Source: Luteolibacter pohnpeiensis
Lineage (GTDB): Bacteria > Verrucomicrobiota > Verrucomicrobiia > Verrucomicrobiales > Akkermansiaceae
Direction of reading: 5' to 3'
DNA length: 64,000 nucleotides
Assembly: GCF_016595435.1 (NCBI RefSeq)
Contig: NZ_JAENIJ010000021.1
Coordinates: 20,445-84,444, forward strand
Shown here: positions 26,978 through 36,900 of the stretch, piece by piece
How the letters are laid out: the number at the start of each line of letters is the position of its first letter
Numbering within the stretch: position 1 is the stretch's first letter
Program-made: the position numbers and the translations under genes
Notes under the pieces: model-generated
Databases searched by the model: none
The model's input: only the letters and a program-made list of their open reading frames with translations
Told to the model about the DNA's origin: nothing

Positions 26978-29173
26978 TTAGGGTCGCGTGGCGATCTCGG
27001 ATTCCTGGAATGAACTGGTTGGTTTAATAATGCGTTTGAGATTGATCAGTTTGAGCAATTCTGCGGTGGCTGCAGCATCACACAACGCCCGATGATGCCG
27101 ATCCAATGAGATGGAAAACTCATCGCACAGTCGGGAGAGTTTGTAGGACTCCAATCCCGGATAGAATTTCCGCATTGCCACCACGGTGCAGAGTGTTGGG
27201 CGGCGAAAGTTTTGCCCGAGACGAGTGTATTCGTCGCGAAGGAATCCGTAGTCGAAATTCGCATTGTGAGCGACCAACACGGCATCGCCCACAAATTCTC
27301 GAAACGAATCGGCAATCTGTTCGAAAGTGGGGGCATGCTCAACCATTCGATCATCAATTCCCGTGAGTTCGGTGATGATTTTTGGAATCCGGCGCTGCGG
27401 GTGGATTAACGTCTGAAATTGATCAATCACCTCACCATTGCGGACCTTTAGTGCTCCGATTTCTGTCACCCGGTGACTTTCCGAGCGACGCCCCGTGGTT
27501 TCGAGGTCGACCACGACGTATTCCTGCATCGGATCGATCCACCACTGCACCCTGAGCACCCCAACGTCGAAACCAGCTACGCGCAGGGCTTCCATTTGCA
27601 CCAATTGATGTCGCCGGATCTGGTCTCCCTCGGCTTTGATTTCGAGGAATTTCACCCCATCGGGATCGAAAACCAACAAATCGGGGTAGCCTCTTCCATT
27701 GGATTTAGGATCTGCTGCGATTCTCCGCAAAATGGTGGCTGTGGCCGTGGGAGTTGCGGCTTTCAAAAACCGGATCAGCATTGGCAAATCTTCCTCACGC
27801 CAGTGAAAGATACCGTTCGGTTGTCCGAAGTGATTGGAGAAAACCTCCTGGATCCAGGCTTCCGCTTTCGCTGTGCCGAGCCATTGCAAACGCGCCTCAA
27901 TGACATCGGCCTGTTTCTCCGCAAAGCTTCGGTTTAGAAGTTGGGTGGGTCGCAGCTCAAACTCATTGGGAGTCGCGCAACTGGATTCGCCGTGAAGCGC
28001 ATCCCAGAACATTACGCCAAACAACACCGACCAAAAATGATTCTCCACATGGATCGCCGTTTGACCCAGCTCCATGAAATGTCTGACCACCGCTTCTTCG
28101 GGCTGATCACGGAAGGCCTCGTCCAGTTTTAGAATCGGGGCTTCGCGCAGTAGCTGGGTGAGTCTGCCGATTTTGCGGCCGCCAAATTTCCGGGCATGAA
28201 AATCCTCGGCAAACAAGAGCTCTTCATCACTTGCAGGCTGATCGATAATTCGCTGCAAAAATGCCTGCACGATTTCGGTTTCTCCGCGTGCGTGACGAAG
28301 TCGGCAAATGCGCTCGCGGGCAGGGTGGTGATCCGATAGTTCATAAACCTGCAGAGCCTGTGGAATACAGTCGATGCGTTCCAGGCGTCCACCAAGCTGG
28401 GCGATGACGCGATGGAATTTTGCCTCCGTTTCCCGGTCGACTGCTGGTGGCCAATCTGCTGCAGAATCCGCGATGATGAGCAATTCACCGGGGTCCGCAG
28501 TCTCAATTTTTGTGGCGATCGAGCTGTAAAAAAATGCTGACTTGGCGCTTTGCGGACTCTGAAATCTGGCCTCGAATTGAGTTTGTGCGGACTGAGTTTT
28601 CACAATTCCCAAGTCCCTCAATGCAAATGCCTGCAGGCTATCACGGGTTTTGCCGAAATAGAGAAAAAGCAAATACTCGAGCGTCTGTGTTCGAGCCTGG
28701 ACGGTGAAGGATTCCAGCGTGAAGTGCCTGGCGAAATCTGCGAAACCGTAGCTTTCTCTGACCCAATTTCGGATCTGCTGTTTGGTTTTGCCGCTTGTGC
28801 AGCACTTCGCTGGATTTTCATCCGATTTCAGAAATTGGACGAGTTCAGCACGAGTTAGCAGATCTAACCATTCATCAACATCCGCTGCCTCCAAGGGTCG
28901 GATAAAGCCAAGCTCCCGCAGTTCGAGAAGCGAACTGTCGCGATCAGGGATTTCTGAATATTTGAATGACTCGATTCGAAAAATTCGCCCCCGGCGATTC
29001 GTCATTCTTACTTTCAATGCCTGAGCTTGTTGCCCCAATTGGTTGAAATGCTCGATATATTCACGTTCTTCGTCAGCCAACACTTTGGCATAGTGATTTT
29101 CTAAAAATGCGACCATTTCCTTAAAATGGTCGAGATAGTAGAAAGTTCGAAGTGTTGGAAATGGATGAGGCAT
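26978..29173 (-). CDS. FAN1-like VRR-NUC nuclease fused to a DnaQ-type 3'-5' exonuclease
   Basis: 731 residues from the ATG at 29173 (the frame is open to TTG 29200). The N-terminus matches bacterial FAN1: YYLDHFKEMVAFLENHYAKV, then an Arg-rich VRMTNRRGRIFR leading to FKYSEI. Near residues 470-550 is a VRR-NUC domain with the PD-(D/E)xK pattern GYPDLLVFDPDGVKFLEIKA. FAN1 enzymes cut 5' flaps and unhook interstrand cross-links. The last 180 residues are a complete DEDDh exonuclease: ExoI VDLETTG, ExoII AHNANFDYGFL, ExoIII HRALCDAAAT. The two domains are in one unbroken frame with no stop between. It lies 6 bp before dprA on the same strand, suggesting a DNA repair operon. The combination is what makes it unusual. 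Confidence 0.85.
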   Translation of the reverse strand: MPHPFPTLRTFYYLDHFKEMVAFLENHYAKVLADEEREYIEHFNQLGQQAQALKVRMTNRRGRIFRIESFKYSEIPDRDSSLLELRELGFIRPLEAADVDEWLDLLTRAELVQFLKSDENPAKCCTSGKTKQQIRNWVRESYGFADFARHFTLESFTVQARTQTLEYLLFLYFGKTRDSLQAFALRDLGIVKTQSAQTQFEARFQSPQSAKSAFFYSSIATKIETADPGELLIIADSAADWPPAVDRETEAKFHRVIAQLGGRLERIDCIPQALQVYELSDHHPARERICRLRHARGETEIVQAFLQRIIDQPASDEELLFAEDFHARKFGGRKIGRLTQLLREAPILKLDEAFRDQPEEAVVRHFMELGQTAIHVENHFWSVLFGVMFWDALHGESSCATPNEFELRPTQLLNRSFAEKQADVIEARLQWLGTAKAEAWIQEVFSNHFGQPNGIFHWREEDLPMLIRFLKAATPTATATILRRIAADPKSNGRGYPDLLVFDPDGVKFLEIKAEGDQIRRHQLVQMEALRVAGFDVGVLRVQWWIDPMQEYVVVDLETTGRRSESHRVTEIGALKVRNGEVIDQFQTLIHPQRRIPKIITELTGIDDRMVEHAPTFEQIADSFREFVGDAVLVAHNANFDYGFLRDEYTRLGQNFRRPTLCTVVAMRKFYPGLESYKLSRLCDEFSISLDRHHRALCDAAATAELLKLINLKRIIKPTSSFQESEIATRP

Positions 29174-29296
29174 CAGTCTTGATGCGGAGAACCGAAGCAA
29201 TGATTTGCAATGTGTTCAAGTGAATAGTTTTCGGGGAAGTGCTTGGATTCCGCAAATGGATCAAAAAATCCCGAGCTACCAACCTGAATGCGCGGA

Positions 29297-30505
29297 TCAG
29301 CTTTTACTTAGCGCAATCAGCTCAAGTAATTTTTCGGCACAGGCAACAGCGAATTGAGGATCGTTGATCTCCAGATCGTAGGACTGAACTGGAATTTTCA
29401 CATGGGAGGAAAGCGCGGTAAATAATGCGTCGTCAGCGATTGGATCGTTGAATTCCTGACCCGGAGAGCCAAGCGCGCTTAGCCCGAGACGAGGAAACAT
29501 CAGTGCCGAAGGCGCGGTCCACAGGTTGATTTTTTCCGCCATGATTTCGCCGATTTTCGAACACTCATCTGCTGAGGTGCGCATGAGGGTGATTTGCGGG
29601 TTGTGCCGATAAAATTTTCGGTTGGCGAACTTGTGAGGAATCGTATCCGGCTCGCCGAAATTGATCATGTCGATGCATCCTGGGGCAATCACCACCGGGA
29701 TGTTGGCGGTCGCCGCGGCTTCCAACCGGTGTGGACCTGCGCCCATGATGCCGCCGACGGCTTCGTCCGCCAATTCGGTGGTGGTGAGATCAAGTACGGC
29801 GGTTACCATACCACTTTCGATCAAGGATTCCATGATGCGCCCACCGGCGCCGGTTGCCGCGAAGATGAGAACTTCATAGCCGGCTTGTTCCAGGACTTCC
29901 TTCGCTTTCGTCACACAGGCAGTCGTGTTGCCGAACATGCTGGCGACGATCAGAGGGCGCGATTCTCCGACATTCACCTCGCATTCCACCATGCCGCAGA
30001 TCGCGCCTGCAGCCTGACTGAATAGCGTCCGCGAAAGTCGGTTGAGTCCGGCGACATCGGCGATGCTCGGCATCATGACAATGTCTTTGGTGCCGAGGTA
30101 AGCCGCGGTGTTGCCGGCGGCGAGAGCGGAGACCATGAGCTTGGGAAGACCAAGCGGAAGGGCGCGCATGGCGGTGGTGGCGAGCGCGGTTCCTCCGCCT
30201 CCACCGAGTGAAATGACTCCCTGGATGGCATTTTCAGCGGCCAGTCTCGCCAGTAAAATGGCGGCGGCATTCCCCATGGCGGTGACGCATTCTCCGCGAT
30301 CTTTACGGGCGAGTAGGGGTGCCAGGTCGAGCCCGGCGGCTGCCGCTACCTGTTCCCTTGTGATATCTGGCACGATGCTTGCGGGCGCTCCGGTGCCGAC
30401 GTCGATGAGTAAAGTTTGCTGACCACGTTGACGGATTTTTTCAGCGATGAATTTGTGCTCCTCACCTTTGGAATCGAAGGTGCCGATGACTGCGATGGTG
30501 GCCAT
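29297..30505 (-). CDS. Tm-1-like ATP-binding domain protein (UPF0261)
   Basis: A 402-residue member of UPF0261. In plants this is the N-terminal half of Tm-1, the tomato resistance protein. Marks are IAVIGTFDSKGEEHKFIAEK at the start, the glycine-rich SLGGGGGTALATTAMRALPLG, and the family stretch FAATGAGGRIMESLIESG with VLDLTTTELADE. The bacterial role is not established. The C-terminal TIM-barrel half of Tm-1 is a separate gene on the other strand at 32,262, with glycerate kinase and a cupin gene between, so the two halves probably work together. It is divergent from glycerate kinase over 160 bp. Confidence 0.9.
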   Translation of the reverse strand: MATIAVIGTFDSKGEEHKFIAEKIRQRGQQTLLIDVGTGAPASIVPDITREQVAAAAGLDLAPLLARKDRGECVTAMGNAAAILLARLAAENAIQGVISLGGGGGTALATTAMRALPLGLPKLMVSALAAGNTAAYLGTKDIVMMPSIADVAGLNRLSRTLFSQAAGAICGMVECEVNVGESRPLIVASMFGNTTACVTKAKEVLEQAGYEVLIFAATGAGGRIMESLIESGMVTAVLDLTTTELADEAVGGIMGAGPHRLEAAATANIPVVIAPGCIDMINFGEPDTIPHKFANRKFYRHNPQITLMRTSADECSKIGEIMAEKINLWTAPSALMFPRLGLSALGSPGQEFNDPIADDALFTALSSHVKIPVQSYDLEINDPQFAVACAEKLLELIALSKS

Positions 30506-30665
30506 TTGTTAGTAGAATCGATGGGTGGATTTTTGCGATGGTGTCTGATCTCGCGGAGATCGTCACGTTTGTTTTGGAGGACTAGGTAATTCAACTTGCC
30601 GCCGCAAGTTTGAATCACTAGGGCTAAGCTGAAGCCTGCCAAGTGGTGGGGAACTGATAACCCAT
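30506..30665. promoter_or_regulatory. Divergent intergenic region, UPF0261 / glycerate kinase
   Basis: This 160-bp gap must hold promoters for both the UPF0261 gene and the glycerate kinase-cupin genes. A run including cttgccgccgcaagtt forms a short hairpin (cttgc...gcaag). No confident -35/-10 pair was found. Confidence 0.4.
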
Positions 30666-31778
30666 ATGTCATCGAGATTCTTAGTCGCGCCGGATAAATT
30701 TAAAGGTTCACTTACTGCAAAGGAGGCAGCGGATGCCATGATTGCTGGTATCATCGCTGCCTGTCCGACGGCTGAAATCGATTATTGTCCGATCGCGGAC
30801 GGGGGTGAGGGATTCATGGATGCGCTGGCGGAAGCCATGCATGGAGAATGGATCGATTGTCCTGCGGTGGATGCGCTGAATCGGCCGATCCAGAGTCGCT
30901 ATGCCATCGCCCAAACTGCGGAGGGCAAAATTGCGATCATGGAAATGGCTGAGACCGCAGGAATTTGGCGGATCGGGAAAGATGAATTATGTCCATTGCT
31001 GGCGACCACTAAAGGAGTCGGTATGCAAATCGCGGACGCCGTTTTGAATCACCAGGTGGATCGGGTCATTCTTGGTTTGGGTGGGAGTGCCACCAACGAC
31101 GGCGGGGCTGGAATGGCGGCTGCGCTCGGAGTTGAATTTTTGGATGCCTCAGGACAGCCGATCGATGTGGTGCCTCAGTGCTTTTCACAATTGGCCTCGG
31201 TGGATCTAAGTAAACGCATTCCACTTCCTGCCATGGTGGCAGCATGCGATGTGGAAAATCCTCTGCTGGGAAACCGGGGAGCGACGGCGGTTTTTTCAAA
31301 ACAGAAGGGAGCGAGCGATGAGGATCGCCTGCTGCTTGAACGGGCCTTGGCGGCCTTGGCAGATCACAGCGCGGGATGGGTGGCCGCAGAAAAACCCGGA
31401 GCTGGAGCTGCGGGTGGGCTGGGATTCGGCTTATTGCATTTCACCGGGGCGACTCTGGAATCCGGCTTTGATTTGATTTCCGGATTGCTGCGGTTGGATG
31501 AGAGGGTGGCATCCGCAAGTCATGTTGTAACCGGCGAAGGGGCTCTGGACTATCAGAGTTTGGCGGGAAAAGGTCCGGTGTCGCTGGCAAGAATGGCAGT
31601 AAGATCAGGCGTCCCAGTGACGGCATTTTGCGGGATGGTGGACCAGGAAGTTCGGGCGAGCGGGTTGTTTCATGGAATTCACAGCCTTGCCGAAACCGGT
31701 TTGCCATTGGATGAGTTGATTTCGCGGGCTGGAACTCTGCTGAGTGAAATCGCCGAACGCACGTTTAGAAAATCATGA
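30666..31778 (+). CDS. glxK: Glycerate kinase (GarK/GlxK family)
   Basis: A 370-residue kinase phosphorylating glycerate with ATP, feeding it into lower glycolysis. Family features: LVAPDKFKGSLTAKEAADAM at the N-terminus (the PDSFKGS-type loop), DYCPIADGGEGFMDAL, GLGGSATNDGGAGMAAALG as the glycine-rich nucleotide loop, and GEGALDYQSLAGKGPVSLAR near the end. The stop overlaps the start of the cupin gene by 4 bp. Together with UPF0261 and the TIM-barrel gene this suggests catabolism of a hydroxy- or keto-acid ending in glycerate. The substrate is not known. Confidence 0.94.
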   Translation: MSSRFLVAPDKFKGSLTAKEAADAMIAGIIAACPTAEIDYCPIADGGEGFMDALAEAMHGEWIDCPAVDALNRPIQSRYAIAQTAEGKIAIMEMAETAGIWRIGKDELCPLLATTKGVGMQIADAVLNHQVDRVILGLGGSATNDGGAGMAAALGVEFLDASGQPIDVVPQCFSQLASVDLSKRIPLPAMVAACDVENPLLGNRGATAVFSKQKGASDEDRLLLERALAALADHSAGWVAAEKPGAGAAGGLGFGLLHFTGATLESGFDLISGLLRLDERVASASHVVTGEGALDYQSLAGKGPVSLARMAVRSGVPVTAFCGMVDQEVRASGLFHGIHSLAETGLPLDELISRAGTLLSEIAERTFRKS

Positions 31779-32176
31779 AACGAAAACCATTCATCACCGA
31801 GGCTGAAGCCATTAAGGAAGATTTCAAAGGCAGGACCAACTATTGGCTATGCAACCCAGAGGTGGCGGATGCCAAGGGCTTGCAGATTTGCCGGGCCGTG
31901 CTGCCACCGGGGGAAGGGCACAATTTCCATCGCCACCCGGAATTGGAAGAAGTGATTTATGTGCTCCAAGGCAAGGTCGAACAATGGGTGGAGCAGGAGA
32001 AACAAGTGCTGAATCCGGGCGAAGTGGCTCACATTCCGGCCGATGTGGTCCATGCGACTTTCAATGATTCCGATGAGGATGCGGTGATTCTGGCGATCCT
32101 TTCTCCGGCGGCGAGCCATGGCCCGGCGACGGTTGATGTTTTTGACGATGAGCCTTGGAAATCAATGCGTGGCTGA
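31775..32176 (+). CDS. Cupin-domain protein
   Basis: A 133-residue single-domain cupin. The metal-binding motif 1 is GHNFHRHPELEEVIYVLQG (two His and a Glu), and motif 2 is NPGEVAHIPADVVHATFN with the last His. Small cupins include sugar isomerases, dioxygenases and ligand sensors, so no single reaction can be assigned. It is translationally coupled to glycerate kinase (ATGA overlap), so it most likely serves the same pathway. Confidence 0.9.
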   Translation: MKRKPFITEAEAIKEDFKGRTNYWLCNPEVADAKGLQICRAVLPPGEGHNFHRHPELEEVIYVLQGKVEQWVEQEKQVLNPGEVAHIPADVVHATFNDSDEDAVILAILSPAASHGPATVDVFDDEPWKSMRG

Positions 32177-32261
32177 TGTTGAGAGCTGACAAATACATGT
32201 GGATTCCCCGATAGAGCCTTTCCTCGACTTAGGCCTGTAGGCCGGGTTCCATGTTCTGCGT

Positions 32262-33131
32262 ATGCCGAATCAATGGACAGGAAAAGGAAACCCCTACACC
32301 CGCAGCGAAGTTCTCGAGCGTCTGAACGATACGATCTCGAAAGGTGAAGCGATCATCGCTGCCGGGGCAGGGACGGGAATCAGTGCGAAGTTCATTGAAA
32401 AAGGCGGAGCCGATCTCATCATTATCTACAATTCCGGTCGTTTCCGGATGATGGGACATGGCTCGACAGCTGGCATGATGGCCTATGGCGATGCCAATGC
32501 CGTGGCGATGGAAATTGGCGAATATGAAGTGCTTCCCGTGGTCGAGGAAGTGCCCGTGATCTGCGGGGTTCATGCTACCGATCCACGCCGCCGGATGTGG
32601 CATTGGCTTGGGAAAGTGAAAGATATGGGCTTTTCCGGAGTGAATAATTTCCCGACTCACACCATCATCGATGGTCATTTCCGTGGGGTCTTGGAAGAGA
32701 CCGGGATGAGCGTGCAAAAAGAATACGAAATGGTCGCTCTCGGAAGGAAAATGGACCTTTTCAGCATCGTTTACGTCGGCTCACCCGAAGAGGCGGTCGA
32801 AATGGCCAAGGCGGGAGCTGACGCGATCATCGCACACGTCGGAACCACCGTGGGTGGCTCGATCGGCGTGACCAATGCCGTAGCAAGCTGGGATGATACG
32901 ATCAAACGGACGCAAGACATTATCGACGCGGCGAACACGGTTCGTAAGGACATCCTGTTCCTGTGCCATGGTGGTCCGATCAACACTCCTGAGGATGCGG
33001 CACGGGTGATCGACAAGACCGATTGTGTCGGCTTCGTCGGTGCGTCGAGTTTGGAACGAATGGGCGTTGAAGCTTCACTGACAAGCCTCACTCGCGAATT
33101 CAAATCGATCTCGCTGAAACGCAAGAACTGA
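32262..33131 (+). CDS. Phosphoenolpyruvate hydrolase-family TIM-barrel protein (Tm-1 C-terminal-like)
   Basis: A 289-residue protein of the PEP hydrolase/Tm-1 TIM-barrel family. Early motifs are SKGEAIIAAGAGTGISAKFI and DLIIIYNSGRFRMMGHGSTA, both typical of the family. GADAIIAHVGTTVGGSIGVT follows, then FLCHGGPINTPEDAA and SLERMGVEASLT. In plants this domain is fused to the UPF0261 domain. Here it is separate and transcribed in the opposite direction from that partner, 85 bp after the cupin. The reaction in bacteria is not established. PEP- or oxaloacetate-type chemistry is the general expectation. Confidence 0.88.
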   Translation: MPNQWTGKGNPYTRSEVLERLNDTISKGEAIIAAGAGTGISAKFIEKGGADLIIIYNSGRFRMMGHGSTAGMMAYGDANAVAMEIGEYEVLPVVEEVPVICGVHATDPRRRMWHWLGKVKDMGFSGVNNFPTHTIIDGHFRGVLEETGMSVQKEYEMVALGRKMDLFSIVYVGSPEEAVEMAKAGADAIIAHVGTTVGGSIGVTNAVASWDDTIKRTQDIIDAANTVRKDILFLCHGGPINTPEDAARVIDKTDCVGFVGASSLERMGVEASLTSLTREFKSISLKRKN

Positions 33132-33202
33132 GCTCGTTTCAAGAACTTGTAGCTCGAATTTTGCTGAAAGTTCCATTACTGGAAATCCAGTAGTTCAAAG
33201 TC

Positions 33203-33982
33203 ATGAAAAGCTCCAACCATCATCATCGATTCCTCGCCGCTGGCTGTGCGCTGGCATTTTCCCTTCTTTCTTCCATGCCTGCGATGTCAGAAGATTTGCC
33301 GCCGGATAGCATTGCTCCGATGGGGCAGAAGTGGGCTGAAAAAAAAGCTGCGGATACGATTCGGGTGCTTCTTGTCGGATCCGGCAGTTCCCACGATTTC
33401 CCGAAATACTTCCTCAAGGCGGACAGCGAAACGCTGACGAAAGCCGGCGGAATGGAAGTGACGGCGACGCCTAATCTTGAGGAAGCCCTCGCTCTATTGC
33501 CGGAAGCCGATGTATTGGTTTTCAGCGGCAACCACGACCAGTGGGGAACCGAGAAATTCCAGAAAGCACTCAATCAGTTCGCGGATGATGGGCACGGAGT
33601 CATCATTCTCCACGCGGGGACTTGGGTGCATCCATGGGCTGGATACAACGATCGATTTGTCGGCGGCGGTTCCACCGGACATGGTTATGGCGAATTTGAA
33701 GTGGCTGTGGAAAAGCAAAAAAATCCAGTCATGAACGGCGTGCCCAAGACTTTCAAAATCGTTGATGAAAGTTACCGGCATACTTTCAGCGAGGACGCCA
33801 AGGTCATTGAGCTGGCAGAGAACCATGCGGATGGACAGAAGCACGCCTGTGTCTGGATTGTAAAAGACCGCAAGGCACGGATTGTCGACATCACGCTCGG
33901 CCATGCGGATGAGGCTCACTCCAATCCAGCCTATCAATCCATTCTCACCAATGCGGTGAAGTGGGTGGCAGAAGGCCGCTGA
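33203..33982 (+). CDS. Exported ThuA-domain protein
   Basis: 259 residues with a signal peptide (LAAGCALAFSLLSSMPAMSE) and a ThuA domain from about residue 50: IRVLLVGSGSSHDFPKYFLK, DVLVFSGNHDQWG, GVIILHAGTWVHPW and SYRHTFSEDAKVIELAEN. ThuA-like proteins are associated with sugar (trehalose, glycosaminoglycan) use, and exported versions are expanded in PVC bacteria. It is 16 bp before the large fusion gene, whose own N-terminus is a second ThuA domain, so the two are probably co-expressed. Confidence 0.9.
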   Translation: MKSSNHHHRFLAAGCALAFSLLSSMPAMSEDLPPDSIAPMGQKWAEKKAADTIRVLLVGSGSSHDFPKYFLKADSETLTKAGGMEVTATPNLEEALALLPEADVLVFSGNHDQWGTEKFQKALNQFADDGHGVIILHAGTWVHPWAGYNDRFVGGGSTGHGYGEFEVAVEKQKNPVMNGVPKTFKIVDESYRHTFSEDAKVIELAENHADGQKHACVWIVKDRKARIVDITLGHADEAHSNPAYQSILTNAVKWVAEGR

Positions 33983-33998
33983 ACAAAAGAAGCGACAC

Positions 33999-36900
33999 AT
34001 GAGACGATTTACCCTCGCGATCTTTCTGTTCGGTCTGGCGGTTCCGGTTTTTGGACAAGCTGCGAAAACTCCCGGCCGTTTGGAGGTGCTATTTTTGGGA
34101 GATGATCGCGGTCATCAACCGATTGAGCGCTACCGGGTCTTAAAGCAAGCACTCGGACCGCGAGGCGTGAATCTCACTTATGTGGAAGATCTGAGCAAGA
34201 TTACCGCAGAGAATCTGGCTCTCCAGGATGCTCTGATCGTCTACGCAAACCATGAGGAGGACCAGGTTCCTGAGGCAATCTTGCCTTGGGTGAAGTCCGG
34301 TGGGGCTTTGGTGGCGCTGCATAGTGCATGCGGGAATTTCCATCCATCGAAATCCTGGTTCGATCTGGTCGGCGGTCGTTTCCAGAGTCACGAAGGTCAT
34401 GAGTTCAGTCCGGTGAATGTGGACAAGAATCATCCGATCATGCGCGATCTGCCGACGCTCGAATGTTGGGATGAGACCTACGTGCATACCGATCTAACCG
34501 ATGATCGTCATTTGCTGCAGGAACGTCCTGCGCTTAATGCTGGTGAAACCGAGCCGGAGCCGTGGACCTGGACCCGTGATGAGGGCAAGGGGCGGGTATT
34601 TTACACCGCGAGCGGTCACGACCTCCGCTGCTGGAATTTGCCAGCTTATCAGGAGCTGGTTTATCGAGGGATTCTGTGGTCCGTGGGCGATGCCAGAGCA
34701 AAGGAGTTCCTGGCGGTGGAGATCCCTAAACTGGAAATGGAAACTCCGCGGATTTCCAATCGGGCTCATCCGGAGATTCCGATGATGGAGTTGCAGAAGC
34801 CGTTGTCAGCTGAGGACAGTGCGAAGCATGCGCAGGTTCCAGCTGGGACAAAGCTTGAGCTGTTTGCCAGCGAACCCATGGTCATCAATCCGATCGCGAT
34901 CGATTGGGATGAGCGAGGTCGGGCATTCGTCGTAGAAAGTTTTGGCTATCCCAATGACGTGCCGATGGAAGTGGGGCGCGGGAAGGATCGGATCAAGATT
35001 CTAGAGGACACGGACTTCGATGGCAAAGCGGACAAGATGACCTTGTTTGCAGATGGCCTCCGTCATTGCACGACCACCGTTTTCTATGATGGTGGTGTAA
35101 TTGCAACCGACGGACCGGACATTGTTTTTCTAAAAGACAAGAATGGCGATGGCTGGGCGGAAGTTCATCGTCGGCTGGCGACAGGTTTGAATATGTCCGA
35201 CACCCATGCTGCAACTTCGCATTTCATGTATGGCGTGGATAACTGGATTTACGCGACGGTTGGTTACAGCGGAGTGGATCTGAATGTTAACGGCGAGACC
35301 CACAAATTCGGCAATGCGGTGTTCCGGTTTCGACCTGATTTTTCAGAACTCGAACATCTCCAAAATACCTCTAACAACACTTGGGGATTAGGATTCACCG
35401 AGGACGGAGATGTGATTGGATCCACTGCGAATAACAATCCATCGTGGATGGTATCTATTCCAAGTTCCGCCTATCAGGGAACCGGAATCGAGCAACCACA
35501 GACGCCGCGGATTGAGACTTCGACTTTTATCTATCCGAATACGTTTGATATCACCCAAGTCGATCAAATCAACCGATTCACTGCAGGTGCGGGTCATCAA
35601 TTCTATACCGATGACTTGTTAGCCGCAGAGTTGAAACCCAACGATGCTTTCATTTGTGAACCCACTGGACACCTGGTGGCATTGGGAACCATACATGACA
35701 ATGGTTCGCTGAAAACGACCGTGATGCGGGGCAATAATTTGTTCGCCAGCTCGGATGCCTGGTGCGCTCCCGTTGCCGCACGTCCAGGTCCGGATGGGGC
35801 GATGTGGATTGCTGATTGGTATGATCCGATCATTCAGCACAATGTTGTGTTTCGATTTTGGAATCCGGCCCGCGGCTATGATCAGCCACACAGTCCGTTC
35901 CAGACCGGCGATCCCGGACCAGGGAAGGGAAATGCGTATGTCACGCCGCTGCGCGACAGTGAGCACGGGCGCATCTGGCGGATTGTTCCAATGGATGGAA
36001 ACGCCCGCAAACCATTGGCGCTCGATCTAACCAAACCCGCAACCTTGATGGCCGGGCTGAAATCACCTTCACAGGCTGTAAGGCTCCAGGCTCAGCGCCT
36101 GCTGATTGAGCGCGGCAAGGAAGATGCTGTTGCACCGTTGGCAGCCTTGATCGAACAAAGTGCCAAGGCGGAGGGAAGTGACAAGCCTCTCGCTGCCATG
36201 CACGCGATTTGGGCACTCGAAGGACTCGGGCTCAAGCCGGGAAGTGCGGCCTATCAGGCAGTGGCTGGCGTGCTCGCAACTCCAGGCACGCATCCATTGC
36301 TTCGCCGTCACGCATTGGCCGCTTTGGGGGCTGACGATCCCGCGGTAATCCAGTTGCTCCCTGAGCTGCTGGCCCGTGCATCGTCTCCGCGAAATCAATT
36401 GTTCAATCTGATCGCCTGCGCCGAGACATCACCTAACGATGGGGTGGCAAAGGCTGTATGGCATTTAGCCAATCATGGCTCATCATTGGATGATACCCAA
36501 CGCGAAGCGATCCGCCTGGCCATGCATCGCCAAGGCTTCAGCATGCTTGCTGTTGCTGTCGGGGAACTCGAAGACAAACTTCCGGAAAGCTGGCAAGGCA
36601 AGGCTCTGATCGAAGTCGCCGAGCAGATCGCGGCTGGTCCTAACAAGCCCGCTTTGGTGGCACTGCTCGATCAGGCTCCGCTTGCACTGCGGGAACAATT
36701 TGCTCCGGCCCTGGCGAAGGCGGGTACGGAGGCTCCGGAGGCGGAAAAACTTCCCGATCATTTGATCGCCGGTCGCGATGCCTATATGAAAGCCTGCATC
36801 GAATGCCATCAGGTCACAGGTTTGGGCATGTCCGGCACGTTTCCTCCCTTGAAAGGTTCCGAGTGGGTTCGTGGAAATCCGCGCACCATTCTGCGAATTA

